A stretch of DNA of 34,775 nucleotides from Chitinophagaceae bacterium (lineage in GTDB: Bacteria > Bacteroidota > Bacteroidia > Chitinophagales > Chitinophagaceae): assembly GCA_019695015.1 (NCBI GenBank), contig JAIBAV010000040.1:1-34775 (forward strand), in the 5' to 3' direction. Positions 18,016 through 27,745 of the stretch are shown piece after piece. The position numbers and the translations under genes are program-made. The stretch's first letter is position 1. Every line of letters starts with the position of its first letter. The notes below the pieces were generated by a model that had not been told where the DNA came from, did not search any database, and saw only the letters and a program-made list of their open reading frames with translations.

Positions 18016-19278
18016 ATGACCATCTACAGAAGTACAACCAAAACAATCTTATTTAGTGCACTTTTATTATTAAGTGTTGCTTTTAGTAATAAAGCTGTTG
18101 CCCAAGATGGCAAAGCCTTATTTAATGCCAACTGTGCCAGTTGTCATAAGTTAGATAAAGACCTTACCGGTCCAGCATTAATGGGTGTAGAAGAACGCTG
18201 GGGTGGTAGTCGTGAAAAATTAATCCATTGGGTTAAAAATTCTGCAGCCTTTTTAAAAACAGGCGATAAGCATGCAAATGAACTTTTTAACAAATGGAAT
18301 AAAATACCAATGCCCGGTTACGATGGTATTTTAAGTGATGCAGATATAAATGCCATTTTTGATTATATAGCAAAAGGTGCAGCACCTGCACCAACAGATA
18401 ACAAAGCTGCTGAAGTAAAACCTGTTGAAAAAAGTAACAATAACCTTCTTTTTGGTATTCTAACTCTAATTCTTGCAATAGTTGCATTTGTTTTAATAAA
18501 TGTAAACAGCAATTTAAAAAGACTTGCTAACGAAGAACAAGGTTTAGCTTCTAGCTTACCTATTCCTTTCTGGAAAAATAAAACTTATATTACAATAATT
18601 GCTGTAGCCTTATTTGTAACTGGTGGCTATTTAACAACAAAGGGTGCAATTGGTTTAGGTAGAAATACAGAGTACCAACCAGTGCAACCTATTTTCTACT
18701 CTCACAAAGTACATGCTGGTGTAAATCAAATAAACTGTTTGTATTGTCATGGTGGTGCCGAGGGAGGTAAACATGCAAATATTCCTTCTGTAAATGTTTG
18801 TATGAATTGCCATAAAGCTATTCATGAATATACTGGGCCTGCATTGGTGGATGGTAACGGCAAAGAAGTAAACGGAACAGAAGAGCTACAAAAATTATTC
18901 AAATATGCAGGATTTGATCCTAAAAATGCTAACAACTGGAACCCCAATGATGCAAAACCAATAGAGTGGGTTCAAATACATAGTTTACCAGATCATGTTT
19001 ACTTTAATCACAGCCAACACGTAGTTGCAGGCAAAGTGCAATGCCAAACCTGCCATGGAGAAATTGACAAAATGGATGAAGTAAAACAAGTGAATGATTT
19101 AAGTATGGGCTGGTGTATAAACTGCCATAGAGAAACTAAAGTGCAGTTTAAAGACAATGGTTTTTATAGTATTTACGAAAAATATCATAATGAACTAAAG
19201 AGTGGTAAGTTAGATAGTACAAAAGGTATAACAGTTGAAAAAATTGGCGGTACCGAGTGTCAAAAATGTCACTATTAA
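18016..19278 (+). CDS. actA: Alternative complex III subunit ActA, monoheme plus pentaheme cytochrome c
   Basis: A 420-residue multiheme protein facing the periplasm. After a signal-like segment (about 9-29) comes a monoheme cytochrome c domain: CASCH at 40-44 with probable axial Met99 in KIPMPGY. Two membrane segments follow (about 143-163 and 190-209), then a pentaheme domain with CLYCH (241-245), CMNCH (262-266), CQTCH (343-347), CINCH (367-371) and CQKCH (415-419). Six hemes are therefore predicted. In ACIII, ActA passes electrons from the ActB clusters towards the cytochrome c donor. I use the ATG at 18016; the frame also extends two codons up to a GTG at 18010. First gene of the act-cox run; actB starts 88 nt later. 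Confidence 0.94.
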   Translation: MTIYRSTTKTILFSALLLLSVAFSNKAVAQDGKALFNANCASCHKLDKDLTGPALMGVEERWGGSREKLIHWVKNSAAFLKTGDKHANELFNKWNKIPMPGYDGILSDADINAIFDYIAKGAAPAPTDNKAAEVKPVEKSNNNLLFGILTLILAIVAFVLINVNSNLKRLANEEQGLASSLPIPFWKNKTYITIIAVALFVTGGYLTTKGAIGLGRNTEYQPVQPIFYSHKVHAGVNQINCLYCHGGAEGGKHANIPSVNVCMNCHKAIHEYTGPALVDGNGKEVNGTEELQKLFKYAGFDPKNANNWNPNDAKPIEWVQIHSLPDHVYFNHSQHVVAGKVQCQTCHGEIDKMDEVKQVNDLSMGWCINCHRETKVQFKDNGFYSIYEKYHNELKSGKLDSTKGITVEKIGGTECQKCHY

Positions 19279-19366
19279 TAACAAACATTAATTTTTTAGT
19301 TAAGTGATTGTAGAGTAATAATATTTTTATAAACATTAAACTGTTCTCAAAAGAAGATAAGGGCTT

Positions 19367-22300
19367 ATGGAAAAAAAGTATTGGCAAAGTTTTGGCGAAC
19401 TGAATAACTCTGAGGCTTTTCAAAAATCATCAAAAGATGAATTTAAAGAAGACCTTCCATTCGATGAAGATAAAGGTTTGCTAGAAGCAAAAACACCACG
19501 CCGTGATTTCTTAAAATATTTAGGATTTAGTACAGCAGCAGCTGCTGTTGCTGCAAGTTGCGAAGTGCCTGTAAAAAAGGCAATTCCTTTTGCAAATCGT
19601 CCAGAAGAAATTATACCAGGTGTTGCAAATTATTATGCAACAACTTATGTTCAAGATGGCGATGCAGTAAGCGTTGTAGCTAAAGTTAGAGATGGCCGTC
19701 CTATTAAAATTGAAGGAAATGAATTGTGTCCTATTACCAGTGGTGGTACAAGTGCCAGAGTACAAGCCAGCGTTTTAGATTTGTACGATGGTGCAAGATT
19801 GCGTTTTCCTGCAAATTATACCAGTAGCGTAAAAGGTAAAGAACTAACTTTTGATGCCGCAGATAAAGCAATTAATGAAGCATTGGCTACAGCTGGAAAT
19901 ATTGTTTTATTAACAAGCACAATTAACTCTCCTTCTTCCTTAGAAGTAATTAACCAATTTTTAGCAAAATACCCTGGCAGTAAACAAGTAACGTATGATG
20001 CTGTTTCTTATTCTGGTATTTTATTAGCTAATGAGGCTTGTTATAATAAAAGAGCTATTCCAACCTATAGGTTTGATGCAGCAAAAGTAATTGTAAGCTT
20101 AGGTGCCGATTTTTTAGCCACTTGGATTAGCCCTATAGAGTTTGCAAAGCAATACTCAAAAGGTAAAAAAATAAATGATGCTTCACCAGAAATGAGTAAA
20201 CATATTCATTTTGAAAGTGTAGCAAGCCTTACAGGAAGTAATGCAGATGAAAGATTTTTACACCGCCCTAGCGAAACCTATGCAATTGCAGTGGGCTTAC
20301 TTAGTGTGCTTCAAGGTGGAGAAGTATCCAATATTAAAGACACCAAATTAATTGCTGGCATAAAGAATGCTGCAAAAGCATTAGCAGATAAAAAAGGAGA
20401 AGCTTTAGTAGTTTGTGGAAGTAATGATGTAAATACACAAATTATTATTAATACAATTAACGAAATTCTTTTAGCTAAAGATAAAACAATAGATTGGTCA
20501 TCTACTTACAATGTAAGAAAAGGGGTAGATGCAGACTTTGCAGCTTTAGTAGAAGAAATGAATACAGGAACAGTTGGAGCTTTAATAGTTATAGATGCTA
20601 ACCCTGTATATAGTTGGTTAGATAAAGCAAAATTAAAATCTGGTTTAGATAAAGTAAAATTAAAAATTTCTTTAAGTGGCAAAGCCGATGAAACAACACA
20701 ACTTTGTGGTTATGTTGTACCAAGCCACCACTATTTAGAATCTTGGGGAGATGCTGAGGTTAAAGTGGGTCATTATTCATTTATACAGCCAACTATTTAC
20801 CCACTGTTCAAAACACGCCAGTGGCAAGATAGTTTAATGAAATGGAGTGCAGCAACTACCGATTATTTAGCATTCTTAAAAAGTTTTTGGGCTACTAAAC
20901 TAACAGGTACAAATAGTTGGGATAAAGCTTTACAAGATGGTGTTGTAATGAATAGTCCTCTTGCTGTTGCTACAACTTTTAATTCAAGTGCTACAAACTT
21001 AGCATTAGCTGCAGTACAAAATCCATCATCAGGTATTGAACTACAACTATACCAAAAAATTGCAATTGGTGCTGGTCAAGGTACGGCAAACCCTTGGTTA
21101 CAAGAAATGCCAGACCCTATCACTAGAGCCACTTGGGATAACTACCTTATTGTTTCGCCAACAATGGCTAAAACATTATTAAAAATAGATTTATCTAATA
21201 ATGGTCAGTCAGATAGCTATGAAGTTAACCCGCCTAAAAAGGTAGTTTCTATAAAAGCTAATGGCATTACAGTAGAATTGCCAGCATTAATTATTCCAGG
21301 TACTCATCCAGATACCGTTGGTATAGCATTAGGTTATGGAAGAGATAAAAAAGTGGGTAAAACTGTAGTAGATGTAGAAGGAAATTCAATAGGTGCAAAC
21401 GCTTTTCCATTTGCTAAAATTGTAAATGGTACAGTTTGTTTTGATATTAATAATGTAGAATTAAAACTTACAGATAAAAAATATCCTGTTGCACTTACTC
21501 AAACACATAACCTTTACGATACGCCACATGGAAAACGTACAGAGGTAATCAAAGAACTTACTTTAGCCGAATATAAACACAATACCAAAGTAGTTCTAGA
21601 AGAAAGAGAAAAAGAATTAGCAGCTTATGGTGGTGTAGCAGATTTTAGAGAAGGAGGTTCTATTTACAAACCTTTCGATAAACCAGGAATTAAATGGGGC
21701 ATGAGCATTGACCTGAACAGTTGTAATGGCTGTGGTGCTTGTGTAGTAGCATGTAATGCAGAAAACAATATACCTGTAGTTGGTAAGCCAGAAGTTTTGC
21801 GTTTTCATGATATGCATTGGTTAAGAATAGATAGATATTATAGCGGAGATAAAGAAAATCCAGACGTTGTATTTCAGCCAATGTTATGCCAACACTGCGA
21901 TAATGCACCTTGCGAAAACGTTTGTCCTGTTGCTGCTACTAACCATAGCTCAGAAGGTTTAAACCAAATGACATACAACCGTTGTATTGGTACAAGATAC
22001 TGTGCTAACAACTGTCCTTATAAAGTACGTAGATTTAACTGGGCTGATTATACAGGAAGTGATAGTTTCCAAAATAACCAAGATGAGTTGAACAATGCAG
22101 TACACTATATGAACGATGATTTAACCAGAATGGTTTTAAATCCTGATGTTACTGTTCGTTCTCGTGGTGTTATTGAAAAATGCTCTTTCTGCGTACAACG
22201 TTTACAAGAAGGTAAGTTAAAAGCAAAAGTAGCTAGCAGACCATTAAAAGATGAAGATGTACATGTAGCTTGTGCTCAAGCCTGTCCTTCTGATTCTATC

Positions 22301-22453
22301 ATTTTTGGGAATGTAAATAATCCTGAGAGTGAAATAAGTAAAGCAAGAAAAGATAGTAATAGATTATTTTATTCTTTAGAATTTTTACATGTTATGCCTA
22401 ATATAAATTATTTGGCAAAAGTTAGAAATAAAGAAGAAGCTACTAAAGCATAG
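19367..22453 (+). CDS. actB: Alternative complex III iron-sulfur subunit ActB
   Basis: A 1028-residue fusion of a molybdopterin-oxidoreductase-like domain (B1, about 75-740) and a ferredoxin-type domain (B2, about 775-1010). B1 resembles the catalytic subunit of CISM enzymes but in ACIII has lost its cofactor. B2 shows four cysteine clusters: SCNGCGACVVAC, CQHCDNAPCENVC, RCIGTRYCANNCP and CSFC with CAQACP, expected to bind three 4Fe-4S and one 3Fe-4S centre. A Tat signal TPRRDFLKYLG is at 43-53, and the segment after it ends VAASC (Cys65), which fits a lipoprotein cleavage site. B2 takes electrons from the quinol-oxidising ActC and feeds the ActA hemes. The gene is complete. Confidence 0.95.
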   Translation: MEKKYWQSFGELNNSEAFQKSSKDEFKEDLPFDEDKGLLEAKTPRRDFLKYLGFSTAAAAVAASCEVPVKKAIPFANRPEEIIPGVANYYATTYVQDGDAVSVVAKVRDGRPIKIEGNELCPITSGGTSARVQASVLDLYDGARLRFPANYTSSVKGKELTFDAADKAINEALATAGNIVLLTSTINSPSSLEVINQFLAKYPGSKQVTYDAVSYSGILLANEACYNKRAIPTYRFDAAKVIVSLGADFLATWISPIEFAKQYSKGKKINDASPEMSKHIHFESVASLTGSNADERFLHRPSETYAIAVGLLSVLQGGEVSNIKDTKLIAGIKNAAKALADKKGEALVVCGSNDVNTQIIINTINEILLAKDKTIDWSSTYNVRKGVDADFAALVEEMNTGTVGALIVIDANPVYSWLDKAKLKSGLDKVKLKISLSGKADETTQLCGYVVPSHHYLESWGDAEVKVGHYSFIQPTIYPLFKTRQWQDSLMKWSAATTDYLAFLKSFWATKLTGTNSWDKALQDGVVMNSPLAVATTFNSSATNLALAAVQNPSSGIELQLYQKIAIGAGQGTANPWLQEMPDPITRATWDNYLIVSPTMAKTLLKIDLSNNGQSDSYEVNPPKKVVSIKANGITVELPALIIPGTHPDTVGIALGYGRDKKVGKTVVDVEGNSIGANAFPFAKIVNGTVCFDINNVELKLTDKKYPVALTQTHNLYDTPHGKRTEVIKELTLAEYKHNTKVVLEEREKELAAYGGVADFREGGSIYKPFDKPGIKWGMSIDLNSCNGCGACVVACNAENNIPVVGKPEVLRFHDMHWLRIDRYYSGDKENPDVVFQPMLCQHCDNAPCENVCPVAATNHSSEGLNQMTYNRCIGTRYCANNCPYKVRRFNWADYTGSDSFQNNQDELNNAVHYMNDDLTRMVLNPDVTVRSRGVIEKCSFCVQRLQEGKLKAKVASRPLKDEDVHVACAQACPSDSIIFGNVNNPESEISKARKDSNRLFYSLEFLHVMPNINYLAKVRNKEEATKA

Positions 22454-22531
22454 GCTTTGTAGAACAGATAAATATTTAAGAACCTAAACATCAATTTGTT
22501 TTAATACAAATTACTAAATAACCAAGTACAG

Positions 22532-23971
22532 ATGAGTTTAAAGTACGAATCGCAATTAAGGGAACCGTTAGTGTACGGTAATAAAACCTATCATCAGGTA
22601 ACTGAAGATATTGTTCGCCCAATAGAAGCCAAACCAACTAAGTTATGGTATATTGGTTTTTTTATTTCAGTATCGTTGTTAATGTTTGGTGTTTACAGTG
22701 TGTACAGAGAAGTTGTTTATGGTGTGGGAGAGTGGAACCTGAACAAAACAGTAGGATGGGGTTGGGATATTACCAACTTCGTTTGGTGGGTTGGTATAGG
22801 TCATGCCGGTACATTAATTTCAGCAATCTTATTGTTATTCCGCCAAGGTTGGAGAACTGGTGTTAACCGTGCAGCAGAGGCAATGACAATTTTTGCGGTT
22901 ATGTGTGCTGGTCAGTTTCCTGTATTCCATATGGGACGTGTTTGGATGGCTTTCTTTGTATTTCCTTATCCTAATACTCGTGGCCCTTTATGGGTAAACT
23001 TTAACTCACCACTTTTATGGGATGTATTTGCAATTTCAACTTACTTTACAGTTTCCCTTTTATTTTGGTATAGCGGTTTATTACCAGATTTTGCAACTGT
23101 TAGAGATAGAGCTAAAACTAAATTGCGTAAACTACTTTATGGTATTGCATCTTTTGGTTGGACAGGTTCAACCAAACACTGGCAACGCCACGAAAGCCTT
23201 TCCTTGGTTTTGGCTGGTTTAAGTACTCCGTTAGTATTATCAGTACACACTATTGTATCTTTCGACTTTGCAACCTCTGTTATTCCAGGTTGGCACACAA
23301 CTATATTTCCACCTTATTTCGTTGCAGGTGCAATCTTTTCTGGCTTTGCTATGGTACAATCATTAATGGTTGTAATTAGAAAAGTGTTTGGATTAAAAGA
23401 TTATATTACAATCGGGCATATTGAAGCAATGAATAAAGTAATTGTTTTAACTGGGTCTATTGTAGGTATTGCCTATTTAACAGAACTATTTATGGGTTGG
23501 TACAGCCAAAGTAAATATGAAGGATATACTTTTTGGTATAGCCGTGCCAACTTGTTTAGCCCTTATGGTTGGAGCTATTGGGGTATGATGGCTTGTAATG
23601 TATTAAGCCCACAAATCTTCTGGTCTAGAAAAATGAGAAGAAATGTGTTTGTAACTTTCTTTATGAGTGTATTGGTAAACGTAGGTATGTGGTTCGAAAG
23701 ATTTGTAATCATTGTAACTTCTATTTATAGAGATTATTTGCCAAGTAGCTGGTCTGTTTACTATAGTCCTTCTATTTGGGAAATTGGCTTCTATTTAGGA
23801 ACATTTGGTTTGTTTTTTACCTGCTTCTTCCTCTTTGCTAAATATTTCCCAACAATAGCAATAGCAGAAATTAAGTATGTATTGAAAACAACAGGAGAAA
23901 GTTATAAAGATAAAATGGAAGGAATTGAAAATGAAAATGTAGAAGATTTTGCACATAAACATGCACATTAA
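22532..23971 (+). CDS. actC: Alternative complex III membrane subunit ActC (NrfD-like)
   Basis: A 479-residue protein of the NrfD/PsrC type with about ten membrane helices. It has the typical soluble N-terminus, YESQLREPLVYGNKTY, then a first helix near 43-60 and conserved stretches GHAGTLISAILLL, PVFHMGRVWMAFF, and HTIVSFDFATSVIPGWHTTIFPPYF. In ACIII this subunit binds menaquinol close to the periplasmic side, next to the 3Fe-4S centre of ActB. The charged C-terminal tail (DKMEGIENENVEDFAHKHAH) is cytoplasmic. Spacing to actB (78 nt) and actD (75 nt) is loose, but all genes share one strand and order with known ACIII operons. Confidence 0.95.
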   Translation: MSLKYESQLREPLVYGNKTYHQVTEDIVRPIEAKPTKLWYIGFFISVSLLMFGVYSVYREVVYGVGEWNLNKTVGWGWDITNFVWWVGIGHAGTLISAILLLFRQGWRTGVNRAAEAMTIFAVMCAGQFPVFHMGRVWMAFFVFPYPNTRGPLWVNFNSPLLWDVFAISTYFTVSLLFWYSGLLPDFATVRDRAKTKLRKLLYGIASFGWTGSTKHWQRHESLSLVLAGLSTPLVLSVHTIVSFDFATSVIPGWHTTIFPPYFVAGAIFSGFAMVQSLMVVIRKVFGLKDYITIGHIEAMNKVIVLTGSIVGIAYLTELFMGWYSQSKYEGYTFWYSRANLFSPYGWSYWGMMACNVLSPQIFWSRKMRRNVFVTFFMSVLVNVGMWFERFVIIVTSIYRDYLPSSWSVYYSPSIWEIGFYLGTFGLFFTCFFLFAKYFPTIAIAEIKYVLKTTGESYKDKMEGIENENVEDFAHKHAH

Positions 23972-24046
23972 TTTTTTACAATTCATTCAAAAAATAAAAA
24001 GGGTTTAAAAATTATAAACAATCATTTATAGGTATAAATGTAAGTT

Positions 24047-24634
24047 ATGGCAAAAAAGAAATTTGTAGTAGGCTGTTTTGATAATGAAGATGTTTTATTC
24101 TCTGCTGTAAAAAAAGTACGTACAGCAGGATATAAAATTAAAGATGTTTATACTCCTTATCCAATTCATGGCTTAGACCATGCATTAGGTATGAGAGAAA
24201 CCAGTTTACATACTGCTGGTTTTGTGTATGGCATATTAGGTACTATTACTGCTTTAAGTGGCATTAGCTGGATTTTTGTGAAAGACTGGCCATTAGATAT
24301 TGGTGGTAAACCACATTTTGCATTAGCAGCATGGATACCAATTATTTTTGAACTTACTGTATTATTTTCTGCTGTTGGTATGGTTCTTACTTTTTGCTAT
24401 TTATGCCAAATGGCACCATTTGTAAAAAAACATCACTTTCATGCCAGAGCTACCGACGATTTATTTGTAATGGCAATTGAATGTACCGATGTAACCAATA
24501 CCAACGATACAGAAGCATTTTTAACAAACAATGGAGCTGTAGAAGTTAAAACAGAAATAGCAGAAGATGGTTGGTGGTTTGGTAGATATGATAAAGAGGA
24601 AATGTTTTTCGAATCAAAAAACGCAGTTGCATAA
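24047..24634 (+). CDS. actD: Alternative complex III subunit ActD (DUF3341)
   Basis: A 195-residue protein with a soluble N-terminal part (KKFVVGCFDNEDVLFSAVKKVRTAGYKIKDVYTPYPIHGLD) and two membrane helices (about 60-80 and 100-122), the DUF3341 layout of ActD. The role in the complex is structural; no cofactor motif is seen. A hydrophilic C-terminal region (130-195) follows the helices. actE starts 21 nt downstream. Confidence 0.93.
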   Translation: MAKKKFVVGCFDNEDVLFSAVKKVRTAGYKIKDVYTPYPIHGLDHALGMRETSLHTAGFVYGILGTITALSGISWIFVKDWPLDIGGKPHFALAAWIPIIFELTVLFSAVGMVLTFCYLCQMAPFVKKHHFHARATDDLFVMAIECTDVTNTNDTEAFLTNNGAVEVKTEIAEDGWWFGRYDKEEMFFESKNAVA

Positions 24635-24655
24635 TTTATTAGATAAAGTAAACAA

Positions 24656-25237
24656 ATGAAGAAATTAGCATTTATAACATGTATAGCAACCACCATTATA
24701 ATGGTAAGTTGCAATAGCAGTGTAAAGCGTCATCCTAATGATGCTTATATTCCAGACATGGGTTATAGCAGGGCTTATGAAACCTATGCAGACCATAGCA
24801 ATTTAAAAGAGAAAGGCATTAAATATAATAATATGCCAGTGGCTGGAACAGTTGCAAGAGGCGAAGATTTTCCTTTTCCTTTAGCTCATGATGCTGTAGG
24901 AGATACTACTAATTATCATTTATCCAAAACAGTTCCTAACCCATACGATTCTTTATCTGAAACTGATTTAGTGGAAGCCGAAAGACTTTATTTAGTGCAT
25001 TGTGGTATTTGCCATGGAAAAAAATTAGATGGCAATGGCCCACTTTGGAAAGATGGTTCAGGACCTTACCCTGCGGCACCTAAAAATTTAATTACTTTAA
25101 ATATGCCCGATGGACAAATGTTTTACAGTATTACCTATGGTAAAGGCCAAATGGGTAGTTATGCTTCTCAACTAAGCCGTAAACACCGTTGGCAAATTGT
25201 TACCTATATTAAAGAAAAACAAAAAGCTGGTAAATAA
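24656..25237 (+). CDS. actE: Alternative complex III monoheme cytochrome c lipoprotein ActE
   Basis: A 193-residue lipoprotein: signal peptide with lipobox MVSC (lipidated Cys19), heme motif CGICH at 116-120, and a probable axial Met166 in KGQMGSYA. The family phrase DGNGPLWKDGSGPYPAAP follows the heme site. ActE is the terminal heme of ACIII and can pass electrons directly to CuA of the oxidase in supercomplexes. Because the oxidase subunit II in this locus carries no fused cytochrome c domain, ActE (or the first domain of ActA) is the most likely direct donor here; that is an inference. Confidence 0.94.
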   Translation: MKKLAFITCIATTIIMVSCNSSVKRHPNDAYIPDMGYSRAYETYADHSNLKEKGIKYNNMPVAGTVARGEDFPFPLAHDAVGDTTNYHLSKTVPNPYDSLSETDLVEAERLYLVHCGICHGKKLDGNGPLWKDGSGPYPAAPKNLITLNMPDGQMFYSITYGKGQMGSYASQLSRKHRWQIVTYIKEKQKAGK

Positions 25238-25307
25238 TTGTAAATATTATATTTAAGTATTTTATACATAAACAGAGATTAAGCTATACTAGAAAAAACT
25301 AATTAAA

Positions 25308-26534
25308 ATGGCATCTATTAAACAAAATTTCGAGATTCCTTCAAAAATGAAAACATGGTCTTATGTACTTATGGGCATAGGATTAATAGCATTAATTGCA
25401 GGATTTATAACTAAAGGCATGAGCCATGACCACCACGAAAAAGATGTTTTTCTTGGTACATTAATGTACAATACCATTTATTGGACTTTAATTTGCAATA
25501 CTGCCATGTTTTTTATTTGTATTAATACAATGGCATGGGCTGGTTGGCACGTATCTTTTAAAAGAGTTTCAGAAGCTATTTCTACAATGGTTCCAATATT
25601 TGGTGCTATTACTTTAATAGTTTTATTATATATAGCATTTTCTGGTAGCCATATTTACCACTGGACAGATACAAAAGCAGTTGCCGAAGATCCTATATTG
25701 AAAGGTAAATCAGGCTTCTTAAACATAAAATTCTTTACCATTTGGACAGTTTTAGCAATTGGCTTATGGAGCCTTTTAGGTTGGAGAATGAGAAAATTAA
25801 GTGCCCAAGCCGATGAAGCTGCAATGAATAAAGAAACAGGACATGGATTTGTAATTAAAAATACAAAAGTAGCTGCAACCTTTTTAGTTTGGTTTGGCTT
25901 AACTGTTGGCTCTACTATTCCATGGCTTTGGATGATGAGTATAGATGCACATTGGTTTAGTACAATGTATAGTTGGTATAATTTTGCCAGCACATTTGTT
26001 AGCGGATTGGCTTTATTAGCCCTTTGGATAATTTACTTAAAAAATAAAGGTTATTTAGAATATACCAACCAAGAGCATTTGCATGATGTGGCAAAATACA
26101 TGTTTGCTTTCTCTATTTTTTGGGCTTATTTATGGTTCTCTCAGTACATGCTAATATGGTACTCTAACCAACCAGAAGAAGTGATGTATTTTAAACATAG
26201 AGTTCAAGGTGCATACAAAGGAATCTTCTTCTTAAACCTTATTATAAACTTTATTTGTCCATTATTAATATTAATGAAAAAAGCTTCTAAAAGAAACTAC
26301 ACTTTAGTAACTTTTATGGCTGTTTTAATTATTTTCGGACATTGGATAGATTATTACCAACAAGTAATTGGTAGCATTAGCAAAGACCATGTAACCTTAG
26401 GTTGGTTAGATTTTGGAATTTTAAGCTTATTTGTAGGTATGATGATATTTGGTGTAAGCAAGGCATTAGCAAGTAAACCACTTATTCCTAAATACCATCC
26501 TTTCTTAAAAGAAAGCATTATTCACCATACTTAA
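25308..26534 (+). CDS. actF: Alternative complex III membrane subunit ActF
   Basis: A 408-residue polytopic protein related to ActC (NrfD-like fold), about ten helices. Recognisable stretches are FLGTLMYNTIYWTLICNTAMFF, with MAWAGWHVSFKRVSEA, then SGSHIYHWTD and FWAYLWFSQYMLIWYSNQPEE. ActF is the second integral membrane subunit of ACIII; whether it oxidises quinol is not settled in the family. It ends the act part of the locus; coxB follows after 54 nt. Confidence 0.93.
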   Translation: MASIKQNFEIPSKMKTWSYVLMGIGLIALIAGFITKGMSHDHHEKDVFLGTLMYNTIYWTLICNTAMFFICINTMAWAGWHVSFKRVSEAISTMVPIFGAITLIVLLYIAFSGSHIYHWTDTKAVAEDPILKGKSGFLNIKFFTIWTVLAIGLWSLLGWRMRKLSAQADEAAMNKETGHGFVIKNTKVAATFLVWFGLTVGSTIPWLWMMSIDAHWFSTMYSWYNFASTFVSGLALLALWIIYLKNKGYLEYTNQEHLHDVAKYMFAFSIFWAYLWFSQYMLIWYSNQPEEVMYFKHRVQGAYKGIFFLNLIINFICPLLILMKKASKRNYTLVTFMAVLIIFGHWIDYYQQVIGSISKDHVTLGWLDFGILSLFVGMMIFGVSKALASKPLIPKYHPFLKESIIHHT

Positions 26535-26588
26535 CAGATAAGTATCTAAAACCTGCATTTTAAAAATTAAGAAAACAGTTATATAACC

Positions 26589-27683
26589 ATGACAATGTTT
26601 TTAATCATAACAGTAGTTGTTCTAGTATTCTTAGTCATTTTTCAAGTGGCTAAAGCAAGCGAATATGTATCTATACTAAAAGGCGAAGAAGTAACCAGAA
26701 AACAAACTAATAAAATAAATGCCTTTTTAATGCTTGGCTTTATGATTGCTGGCTTTATTGGCGTTTGGTATTGTAATGAAGTTTTGTACCATAAAACCTT
26801 ATTACCTTTTCCTGCTGCTAGCGACCATGGCGAAAAAATTGACGAAATGCTTTGGGTTACTATTTGGATTACTGGAGCAGTTTTTATTGTTACGCAGTTT
26901 TTACTTTTTTGGTTTGCATTTAAATATCAAGAAAAAGAAGGAAGAAAAATATTTTACTTTGTACATAGCACCAAATTAGAAATTCTTTGGACATCCGTTC
27001 CTGCAATTGTTTTAGCAGTTTTAATTGTTGTTGGCTTAAAACATTGGTTTGCTATTACTGGCGATGCACCTAAAAATGCTTTAGAAGTAGAAGTTGTAGG
27101 CAAACAATTTAGTTGGATTTTTAGATACAAAGGAAAAGACAATGTATTTGGTAAAAAATATTATAAAGTTATTGATGAAGCAACCAATCCATTGGGCCTA
27201 ATTTGGAAAGACAATAAAGAATTAGGTTTAAAAGATGATAAAAAATCGCATGATGATATTGTGGTTCAACAAACAATTTATGTAGTTAAAAATAGACCTG
27301 TAAAACTAATTATTGGTAGTAGAGATGTAGTGCATGATGTTGGCTTACCACATTTTAGAATGAAAATGGATGCAGTGCCAGGCACGCCAACTACTATGTG
27401 GTTTACTCCTAAATATACCACAAAGGAAATGAAGGAAATTACCAAAAATCCAAACTTTGTGTATGAAATAAGTTGTGATCAAATGTGTGGTAATGGACAC
27501 TACTCTATGAAAGGAACCATTGAAGTAGTAACCCAAGCAGAGTTTAATGCATGGTTAGCAGGCCTAACACCAGCCTACAAAAGTGCAATGGCAAACAATG
27601 CAATACCAAATTCAAAAAATGCAGAACCAGTAATGGCTGCTGCAGCATCTATAAACAATAAACTAATTGCTCAAAGTAAGTAG
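26589..27683 (+). CDS. coxB: Cytochrome c oxidase subunit II with CuA centre
   Basis: A 364-residue subunit II. Four hydrophobic segments are visible (about 3-21, 45-62, 87-111, 134-152), two more than the usual hairpin, followed by a periplasmic cupredoxin domain. CuA ligands are in place: His249 in DVVHDVGLPHF, then Cys296, Cys300, His304 and Met307 in CDQMCGNGHYSM. The C-terminus is a short Ala/Asn-rich tail with no CxxCH, so this is not a caa3-type fused subunit. CuA accepts electrons from the ACIII cytochromes and passes them to heme a of CoxA, encoded 62 nt downstream. Two ATGs are close together (26589 and 26595). Confidence 0.95.
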   Translation: MTMFLIITVVVLVFLVIFQVAKASEYVSILKGEEVTRKQTNKINAFLMLGFMIAGFIGVWYCNEVLYHKTLLPFPAASDHGEKIDEMLWVTIWITGAVFIVTQFLLFWFAFKYQEKEGRKIFYFVHSTKLEILWTSVPAIVLAVLIVVGLKHWFAITGDAPKNALEVEVVGKQFSWIFRYKGKDNVFGKKYYKVIDEATNPLGLIWKDNKELGLKDDKKSHDDIVVQQTIYVVKNRPVKLIIGSRDVVHDVGLPHFRMKMDAVPGTPTTMWFTPKYTTKEMKEITKNPNFVYEISCDQMCGNGHYSMKGTIEVVTQAEFNAWLAGLTPAYKSAMANNAIPNSKNAEPVMAAAASINNKLIAQSK

Positions 27684-27745
27684 CAATTTTGCAAAAGTTT
27701 TTTTAATAATTTTTTAGAACACTATACAAGAAATAAGTATTTATT

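Noticed and set aside
25655..25993. Minus-strand frame of 112 codons opposite actF
   Set aside because: It overlaps conserved membrane segments of ActF and looks like the antisense of hydrophobic codons.
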